This document shows positions 13,442 to 18,455 of a DNA stretch of 18,455 bases, in pieces. A model generated the notes under the pieces. It was not told where the DNA came from. It made no database searches and saw only the letters and a list, made by a program, of their open reading frames with translations. Made by a program: the position numbers and the translations under genes. Each line of letters opens with the position of its first letter. Position 1 is the first letter of the stretch. This DNA comes from an uncultured Rhodospirillaceae bacterium. GTDB lineage: Bacteria > Pseudomonadota > Alphaproteobacteria > CAAGCB01 > CAG-977. The stretch covers positions 1 through 18,455 of the forward strand of contig URSF01000040.1 in NCBI GenBank assembly GCA_900550445.1. The letters are read 5' to 3'.

Positions 13442-14419
13442 TTAATTATTGATATTTTTTTGTATCAACCCCGAAAGTCCCAGAAAAGCCGGGTAATCCA
13501 AAGTCACAACATACGTCGGAATACGCGACAGATAAGACGTAAAACGCCCCTTGGCCTCAAATCTGATTCTGAATGACGACTCCTTGAACATATTCAGCAG
13601 ACCGTCGCGCGGAATAATTCCGCCCGCAATATAAACACCGCCCAAAGCTCCGGCCGTCAATGCCAGATTTCCCGCCAAAGTCCCCAACAACCCGAACATC
13701 ATCTGAACGGCTTCACGGCATAACGCGTCCCCGGACAGCGCCCTTTTGGAAATTTCTTCCGGCGGCAGAGAAACGCTTTCATCGCCGCGCAAAGTCAGCA
13801 GCGTCCTGTACAAATTCGTCAGCCCCATTCCCGAAACAACACGTTCCGCCGATACATGGCCATATTCCTGACGCAAAGACGCAATAACACGTTCTTCTTC
13901 CGGAAAAGGCGCCGGCATTGTAGCATGACCGCCTTCACTGGCCAAAGCTCTCCACGTCCCGTCCTGCTCCGGCACCAGAATCGAAACCCCCAACCCCGTC
14001 CCCGGTCCGACAACGGCAATCGGAAAGCCTTTGGCCGGCTGCCCCGAACCGATTTTTACTTTCTGATTTTCAGCCAGTAAAGGAACCGCCAGCGCCTGAG
14101 CGACAAAATCATTCACAACCGTCAGTGAATCCAATTCCAAAGCTTTCTTTAACCCGGAAATCGAAAAACTCCAGTCACAGTTCGTCATGGATACGACGTC
14201 TTCCAAAACAGGACAAGCCACGGCAAAAGCCGCCGTTTTGATCGCCGGCCCCTGATGCCGAATCCGTCTTAAATATTCCCGGACCGCCGATTCCAAAGAA
14301 TCATAATCCCTGCATAAAAGCGTTAACGGAGAAGTAAATTCACCCGCGGCGGAACATAAAGCAAAACGGGCGTTCGTCCCCCCGACGTCAGCAATCAAAC
14401 CTACAGAAGTATCCGGCAT
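13442..14419 (-). CDS. glk: Glucokinase (proteobacterial Glk family)
   Basis: A 325-residue cytosolic enzyme phosphorylating glucose with ATP to glucose 6-phosphate. It has the N-terminal phosphate-1 motif LIADVGGTNARFALC (residues 8-22), NDFVAQALAVPLL with the catalytic Asp, and the phosphate-2 region VVGPGTGLGVSILVP. Further on come ASEGGHATMPAPFPEEE (Glk family, not ROK, because the ROK zinc CxCGxxGC motif is absent) and the adenosine motif GGVYIAGGIIPR. Length matches the roughly 320-residue family. Start: ATG 14419, with AAGGAA 7 nt upstream; a longer frame to 14455 lacks such a site. It lies 65 bp after the IscX-like gene on the same strand, probably the end of the unit that begins with the beta-CASP gene. 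Confidence 0.92.
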   Translation of the reverse strand: MPDTSVGLIADVGGTNARFALCSAAGEFTSPLTLLCRDYDSLESAVREYLRRIRHQGPAIKTAAFAVACPVLEDVVSMTNCDWSFSISGLKKALELDSLTVVNDFVAQALAVPLLAENQKVKIGSGQPAKGFPIAVVGPGTGLGVSILVPEQDGTWRALASEGGHATMPAPFPEEERVIASLRQEYGHVSAERVVSGMGLTNLYRTLLTLRGDESVSLPPEEISKRALSGDALCREAVQMMFGLLGTLAGNLALTAGALGGVYIAGGIIPRDGLLNMFKESSFRIRFEAKGRFTSYLSRIPTYVVTLDYPAFLGLSGLIQKNINN

Positions 14420-14484
14420 TTGTTTTCCTTTCTTTTCATAAAAAAAGAATGCCACAATGCCGTTAAAAGTAAATATAAATAAAA

Positions 14485-14733
14485 TTAAATATAAGCGTCC
14501 GGAACATCATTCGCGTCATCAGCGCCGTTTTGAACGACCGACCACGCCGATTTTACCGCCCAAAAATAAACATTGTCGTCCGGTAAAGCCGGCAACCCGG
14601 CGGCCGAATCCAAAGATAACAGCATTTCCTTTAACTGCCGGTCCTGCAATGACAGCAAATCCGTTCCCGGATATTTTTTTTCCAAAGCCTGCGCCCAAAA
14701 CCGAACGCAGTCCCAACCGGTTTTATCGTTCAT
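14485..14733 (-). CDS. Small IscX-like protein (putative Fe-S assembly/regulatory)
   Basis: An 82-residue acidic protein. The pattern WDCVRFWAQALEKKYPGTD, then a LxxLxDRxLKEMLLSL segment, then LPALPDDNVYFWAVKSAWSVV resembles IscX. IscX has W, an 'IALYE..PDxDP' helix, a central 'DL..W...L' helix and a C-terminal 'LEAI...W' helix, and is usually 65-75 residues. IscX binds IscS and iron and tunes Fe-S assembly. The match is by pattern, not close identity, so a lineage-specific protein of similar fold is possible. The gene is real: GGAGG sits 4 nt before the ATG, and its start overlaps the end of the beta-CASP gene by 11 nt, a typical coupled arrangement. Confidence 0.55.
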   Translation of the reverse strand: MNDKTGWDCVRFWAQALEKKYPGTDLLSLQDRQLKEMLLSLDSAAGLPALPDDNVYFWAVKSAWSVVQNGADDANDVPDAYI

Positions 14734-16354
14734 ATTTCCTCCGGCCGATCAAAGAAACCGTCTGCGCCAAAGCCTGTTTTTGACGATAATCGGCAATTTT
14801 CCGCATCGCCTGTTCCTGACGGGCCCGCAGTGCCGGATTATTATTGTTTGCCGCCGCGCTGTATCCGTTATCGGCAACCTTTTCGGCCGTTGCGGTTATC
14901 GAACCGTCCGGCTGATGATGATGTTTTACCCCGAACCACTGCGGCATTTTTATATCTACAATACAGCAGCCGTTATCCCGGTCAACGGCGACGGTTGAAC
15001 CGTTATGCGGATAAACCGGCAAAGTCTTGAACCCGCTTGCAGCCGCCAGACGATTAAACTGCCCGGCTTTCTCGGCGGAACAATGCATCGGGGCAACAGT
15101 CTTCGGACAAATATGACGGGCTAATTTTTTAAAATCATCGGCCTGCGCGTGACCTGAACCGTATATTTTCGGGTTCTGCCGGCTTGTAATGACTTTTATG
15201 CCCGAAAATTTTTTCGACTTCAGCAACAAATGCAGTTTTTCGTTTTTATCACCGCTGGTCGGCGCAATCACGACAGCGTCGTTTGCCATGAAAAACTGAT
15301 CGTTTTCCCCCTGCAGCGACCGGATAAAAGGCGAATTTTTTTCCATGTAAATACCGGTCGTTATCGTAATGCTGTTTTTAACATCAACATTTTTGGCTTC
15401 TTTACCCAAAGCGCTGACAATTTTAATGTCCGGACACTTTTCCTGCAGATCATATCCGGACAGTTTTAACGCCATAATATTACTGTCCAAAGAAGCGCCG
15501 CCGTTAATAATCACATCTCTGCCCGCCGCCTGAGCCGCGCACACGACGGAAGCCAGACGTTCCATATGGGCCGCCGGCAAAGCCGCTATTACCTGCCGGC
15601 CGGCATATTCTTTAAACAATTTTTTATACGCGTCAAAAATTTCGGATTCATAAGCGGCATGCCCTTTTAAATGCGTTGCCGTCGCATCAAAAGTCATTAA
15701 ATCAACGCCGCCGTTCTGCGCGATTTTGCCATAAGAAGACAAATCGACGCCCCGCCCTAAAAAAGACGTTTCGTCCGCTTTTGTGTCCCCCGAATGGAAT
15801 ATGGATCCTTCTTCATTGGAAATTTTAAAACTGAAACACCCCGGAATCGAATGTGATGCGGGGAAAGCCTCCACCGTCATGTTTCCGACCCGCACGACAT
15901 CGCCGGCCGACAACGATTTCATTTCAGGCCACGATTCCTTTTTAATGCCGTTGTCAATCAGCCCTTTGCGCAAAGTATTCAGCGTGTATTCCGATCCGTA
16001 CACGGCGGGCAGCTTTGCCCCCATGCGCAGATATTCATAAATCCCCGCTATATGATCCGAATGGCAATGCGTTAAAAAAACGGCCTGAGCTTCATTATCG
16101 GCCTGTTTTTCCCCCGGAATATTCAGACAGTCGTCCAAAGCGGGAACAACCTTATCATAAGCGCCGCTCTGAAAAATCCATGGCGTTTCATGCTGCCCCA
16201 TATCAACGATCAGCGTCGTTTTTTCCAGCTCGCCCGTCCGGCGGTTTTCCGTTACCGAAGAAAAAGTGTGACAACTGGCCCAGATATCCTGCGCGTTATT
16301 GCCGCCGCGAGGCGTCCAAAACAACCCTTTTTGCTGATTTTGATCCAAGGACAT
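14723..16354 (-). CDS. Beta-CASP metallo-beta-lactamase-fold hydrolase, RNase J-like
   Basis: A 543-residue protein. The MBL motif 2 is THCHSDHIAG (H96, H98, D100, H101), with later zinc ligands in ASHSIPGCFSF and FHSGDTKADE. The beta-CASP part has MTFDATATH (motif A Asp), YGSGHAQADD (motif B His) and VAPMHCSAEKAGQF (motif C His). The order matches RNase J, which degrades or trims RNA 5' to 3' and endonucleolytically. However, the N-terminus (LFWTPRGGNNAQDIWASCHTF) lacks the usual GG-EIG-N start of housekeeping RNase J, and the zinc signature reads HCHSDH rather than HGHEDH, so it may be a specialised paralogue. A strong promoter lies upstream; the last codons overlap the IscX-like gene. Confidence 0.82.
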   Translation of the reverse strand: MSLDQNQQKGLFWTPRGGNNAQDIWASCHTFSSVTENRRTGELEKTTLIVDMGQHETPWIFQSGAYDKVVPALDDCLNIPGEKQADNEAQAVFLTHCHSDHIAGIYEYLRMGAKLPAVYGSEYTLNTLRKGLIDNGIKKESWPEMKSLSAGDVVRVGNMTVEAFPASHSIPGCFSFKISNEEGSIFHSGDTKADETSFLGRGVDLSSYGKIAQNGGVDLMTFDATATHLKGHAAYESEIFDAYKKLFKEYAGRQVIAALPAAHMERLASVVCAAQAAGRDVIINGGASLDSNIMALKLSGYDLQEKCPDIKIVSALGKEAKNVDVKNSITITTGIYMEKNSPFIRSLQGENDQFFMANDAVVIAPTSGDKNEKLHLLLKSKKFSGIKVITSRQNPKIYGSGHAQADDFKKLARHICPKTVAPMHCSAEKAGQFNRLAAASGFKTLPVYPHNGSTVAVDRDNGCCIVDIKMPQWFGVKHHHQPDGSITATAEKVADNGYSAAANNNNPALRARQEQAMRKIADYRQKQALAQTVSLIGRRKYER

Positions 16355-16387
16355 TTTTATTTCCCGATATATAACAGTCTTGAAATC

Positions 16388-16416
16388 AGTATACGAAGAT
16401 CAAAACGGCTTATCAA
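16388..16416 (-). promoter_or_regulatory. Sigma-70-type promoter of the beta-CASP operon
   Basis: On the minus strand TTGATA (16416-16411), a 17-nt spacer and TATACT (16393-16388), about 34 bp before the ATG at 16354, which is preceded by GGGA. Hexamers and spacing are near ideal. Confidence 0.75.
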
Positions 16417-16443
16417 GTTTTTTGTCTAAATCCGTCAAAAAAC

Positions 16444-17244
16444 CTATTCGCTTTTTGTTTTTGTGACGGCGTCTTCAAAAATCGGTTCGTCCTGCGGCTT
16501 GGCCTTTTTTCTGGCCATGTATTCCTCCAGTTTTTCTTTGCGCCATTGGGCCGCCATTTCGCGGCTTTCCGGGGATCCGGGCTTGATCGTATCCACAGTT
16601 TTTTTGCGGATTTTTTTCTTAATCTGCTGCACTTTTTTGTTCAGACGGCTGACCGTTTCTTTGGACACGTCCTTTACCGCCGCCTGTTTTTCCGGCTGAG
16701 CGGGATTCCCGTATTTAGACAAACGATTCCAAGTTTCCAACAGCTTGTCCTCATACCTGAACGCCTTATGCACCGTTTTGGAATGATAACGCGTCGCCGC
16801 TTCGCCCCAGGACTTTGTTTCCTGATAATTCCGTTTTAAAAAATCGGCCGCATAAGCGACATTTTTCCGGGGATCCAGAGCGTCTTCAATACTGTCAAAA
16901 GCTTCCGGGTGATATTTCAGATTAATCTGCATGCACCCGACGTCAATATTTTCCACGCCCTGTTTTCGCAATTCCCTGACAGCGTTCAAAGCTTCCTGTT
17001 TTGAATTGTAAAACTTGCCTTTTCCTTCTGCCGTTACCGTCCAGGGCCAAGAAACGCCGGACGGATATTTTTTTGAAAAACGGCCGCTTTCCACCAAAGC
17101 AATCGCGCTGAGCAGATTCGTCTGAATACGTTCGCGCTTTTCCAGACGGGCGGCTTCCTTCAGACATAAAAGAGAATCGTCCGCCGCCGCGTCGAACGGC
17201 AGAAAAAAAACGGCTGATAAAAAAAGCGGCCAATAAAGTTTCAT
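16444..17244 (-). CDS. Lytic transglycosylase (SLT domain), periplasmic
   Basis: A 266-residue exported protein. The signal peptide ends near residue 21 (PFDAAA), followed by a goose-lysozyme-like SLT domain. LLSAIALVESG contains the catalytic Glu (E52). DVGCMQINLKYHP is the conserved GxMQIN substrate motif. Then come DPRKNVAYAADFLKRNY and WGEAATRYHSKT (the A-x-YN/YH motif). Such enzymes cleave the glycan strand of peptidoglycan to 1,6-anhydromuropeptides. The C-terminal third (from about 190) is very Lys/Arg-rich and low in complexity (KKVQQIKKKIRKKT), probably a disordered wall-binding tail. Its start is 6 nt from the stop of the amidohydrolase gene upstream, so they are probably co-transcribed. 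Confidence 0.9.
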   Translation of the reverse strand: MKLYWPLFLSAVFFLPFDAAADDSLLCLKEAARLEKRERIQTNLLSAIALVESGRFSKKYPSGVSWPWTVTAEGKGKFYNSKQEALNAVRELRKQGVENIDVGCMQINLKYHPEAFDSIEDALDPRKNVAYAADFLKRNYQETKSWGEAATRYHSKTVHKAFRYEDKLLETWNRLSKYGNPAQPEKQAAVKDVSKETVSRLNKKVQQIKKKIRKKTVDTIKPGSPESREMAAQWRKEKLEEYMARKKAKPQDEPIFEDAVTKTKSE

Positions 17245-17250
17245 TCTTTC

Positions 17251-18114
17251 CTACAGCGGCAGAGTCGGTAAAATCTGCAAAAAACGTTCCATAAACAAAG
17301 ACAGTTTACGCCATAACGCGTTAAAATTTTCTGACGGCGCATATTGTTTGGAATCCCAATACAAATGTCGCCCTATTTCAATCTGCATGGCATGACTGTG
17401 CAAAGCCGGGCGGCCATAATATAAAGTAGTATACGCCCCGCTGTACGGCAAGTTAATCGTTACAAAAAAGTCTAAATCCCGTAATATTTCCGCAGCTGCG
17501 GCCGCAATTGACGGAGCACAGCACAAACCGTCGCCGGTTCCCAAAACGAAATCCGGCATTTTTCCTTTAATCAGACAAGCCGGCGGCAGCAAAGGCATTG
17601 AATGCAGATCAAGCAGCAGTGATTTTCCGAAAGCGCTTAAATTCTTTTTAATCAGATTTTCCAAAGCGGCATGATACGGAAAATGCACCTCCGTCAAACG
17701 TTCCCGTTCGATGGAAAAGCGCAGTTTTTCTTTATAAATCAGTTTATTGGCATTCAGCTGACGCGCAATAACGCCGAAACCGTTTTTAACGCGTGCGGAA
17801 TCTGTTTTGATCTGTGCCGGCAGAGAATCGGAAAACATTGTCGGATCCAGTTCCAGCGGGTGACGATTTAAATCCACCCAGGCCCGCCCGTAAATCGCAG
17901 ACAACAGCGGCAGCCCCATTGCCGGAGCAAAGGAAAACAATTTATCGACGGCCGCATCTTCGTACAGCTGAAAATCCGTCAATTTTAAATCGGTCAGATG
18001 AAAAAAGCGTTCGGGATAAAACGTTCCGCTGTGCGGCGAAGACAACACGACGGGCAAAGGCGGTTTGCCTGACTTTTCCAATAAGAACGGCGGATAATTT
18101 TTGAATGTTGTCAA
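17251..18114 (-). CDS. N-formylglutamate amidohydrolase-like protein (HutG/FGase family)
   Basis: About 287 residues. PVVLSSPHSGTFYPERFF is the metal-binding opening of the family. It continues with LYEDAAVDKLFSFAPAMGLPLL, RAWVDLNRHPLELD, LLLDLHSMP (LDxHSMP), VLGTGDGLCCAPS and HAMQIEIGRHLYWD. Family members hydrolyse N-formylglutamate or related N-acyl amino acids with zinc. No other histidine-degradation genes are nearby, so the substrate is uncertain. There is no in-frame ATG at the N-terminus. The frame extends to TTG 18192, but that codon is inside a likely promoter. TTG 18114, just before the conserved region, is preferred, although its Shine-Dalgarno is weak. It is cotranscribed with the lytic transglycosylase. 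Confidence 0.75.
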   Translation of the reverse strand: MTTFKNYPPFLLEKSGKPPLPVVLSSPHSGTFYPERFFHLTDLKLTDFQLYEDAAVDKLFSFAPAMGLPLLSAIYGRAWVDLNRHPLELDPTMFSDSLPAQIKTDSARVKNGFGVIARQLNANKLIYKEKLRFSIERERLTEVHFPYHAALENLIKKNLSAFGKSLLLDLHSMPLLPPACLIKGKMPDFVLGTGDGLCCAPSIAAAAAEILRDLDFFVTINLPYSGAYTTLYYGRPALHSHAMQIEIGRHLYWDSKQYAPSENFNALWRKLSLFMERFLQILPTLPL

Positions 18115-18140
18115 ATTTTTTACTCTGTATATGTATTTTT

Positions 18141-18192
18141 TTGTTGCATTCGTCGAAATAAGACTATAAAAGCATAAATCATCTTGTTGCAA
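18141..18192. promoter_or_regulatory. Divergent overlapping promoters (tRNA-Val and amidohydrolase)
   Basis: Plus strand: TTGTTG (18141-18146), 18-nt spacer, TATAAA (18165-18170), 36 bp before tRNA-Val. Minus strand: TTGCAA (18192-18187), 18-nt spacer, TATAGT (18168-18163). The two -10 boxes overlap, so the promoters should compete. Confidence 0.5.
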
Positions 18193-18206
18193 TACGCAAC
18201 AGCAAC

Positions 18207-18281
<75 letters not shown>

Positions 18282-18285
18282 TTTA

Positions 18286-18320
18286 AACCCCTGAAAACCA
18301 AGAGTTTTCGGGGGTTAAAT
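18286..18320 (+). terminator. Terminator after tRNA-Val
   Basis: AACCCCTGAAAAC (18286-18298) pairs over 13 positions (one wobble) with GTTTTCGGGGGTT (18304-18316) around CAAGA. The following T-tract is weak (AAATTTTG), so termination may be partial. Confidence 0.7.
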
Positions 18321-18455
18321 TTTGCCCGAAATTTTAACTGTTGTTTTTTCTCAAAATCCGCTGCCGTGCTTTAATCCCGCCGGGAAGGCGTTATGCATTG
18401 CTCGCTGACCGTGCGGTTACATTTCACTTTGCGCGAATAACGAATCAGGCTATAA
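18321..18455. other. Unassigned right edge
   Basis: No supported gene. A minus-strand frame is open from the edge to TAA at about 18372-18374 (some 27 codons). It could be the end of a gene beyond the window, but composition and position just after a tRNA make this weak. Confidence 0.25.

Noticed and set aside
13313..13576. Plus-strand frame of 87 codons over tRNA-Asp
   Set aside because: It is antisense to a tRNA and its start region is the well-known spurious tRNA-antisense peptide type. It runs into glk on the other strand.
18372..18455. Minus-strand partial ORF at the right edge
   Set aside because: About 27 codons with no recognised motif, just after a tRNA; not enough to support a gene.

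Overview
This 18.5 kb stretch looks like the chromosome of a Gram-negative proteobacterium. It encodes outer-membrane beta-barrels, a TonB-dependent receptor, a proteobacterial glucokinase, an IscX-like protein and short intergenic regions. The gene set and sequence style suggest an uncultured, probably anaerobic or host-associated alphaproteobacterium, but that placement is inference.

Layout. 1-230: what looks like the end of an IS21-like element, then a structured leader. 231-2611: an outer-membrane barrel gene, an Mrp/NBP35-type Fe-S carrier ATPase (minus strand, with a clear sigma-70 promoter) and a class I methyltransferase. 2608-8710: a divergent selenium cluster. The minus-strand arm is DUF3343, a class V aminotransferase (selenocysteine lyase/cysteine desulfurase-like) and YqeC. 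The plus-strand arm is an outer-membrane barrel, YedE, a TusA-like protein, SelD and YqeB. 8697-12890, minus strand: a TonB-dependent receptor, XdhC and a periplasmic metal/chelate-binding protein. 12891-13440: a regulatory leader, a repeated tRNA-end/terminator block and tRNA-Asp. 13442-16354: an RNase J-like beta-CASP protein, an IscX-like protein and glucokinase, probably one transcription unit. 16444-18281: a lytic transglycosylase, an N-formylglutamate amidohydrolase-like protein and tRNA-Val.

How it fits together. SelD, YedE, a TusA-like protein, DUF3343, a class V lyase, YqeB, YqeC and XdhC are the known markers of the selenium-dependent molybdenum hydroxylase (SDMH) trait, in which selenium is a labile cofactor rather than selenocysteine. 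YedE and the sulfur/selenium carriers would supply selenium, SelD would make selenophosphate, and YqeB/YqeC/XdhC would mature the Mo enzyme. The hydroxylase itself is not in the window. Two outer-membrane proteins and one solute-binding protein are built into the locus, suggesting dedicated uptake of Se and/or Mo compounds.

Main novelty. Three copies of a small hairpin RNA motif lie in front of exactly the two outer-membrane genes of this locus: a tandem pair before the barrel gene at 4887 and one copy before the TonB receptor gene. Each has a P1 helix, a conserved internal loop (GTYCG on one side, CCATAA on the other) and a variable but paired P2. In the copies nearest the genes, P1 directly abuts the Shine-Dalgarno sequence. 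This looks like an aptamer-type translational regulator; I could not assign it to a known riboswitch class.
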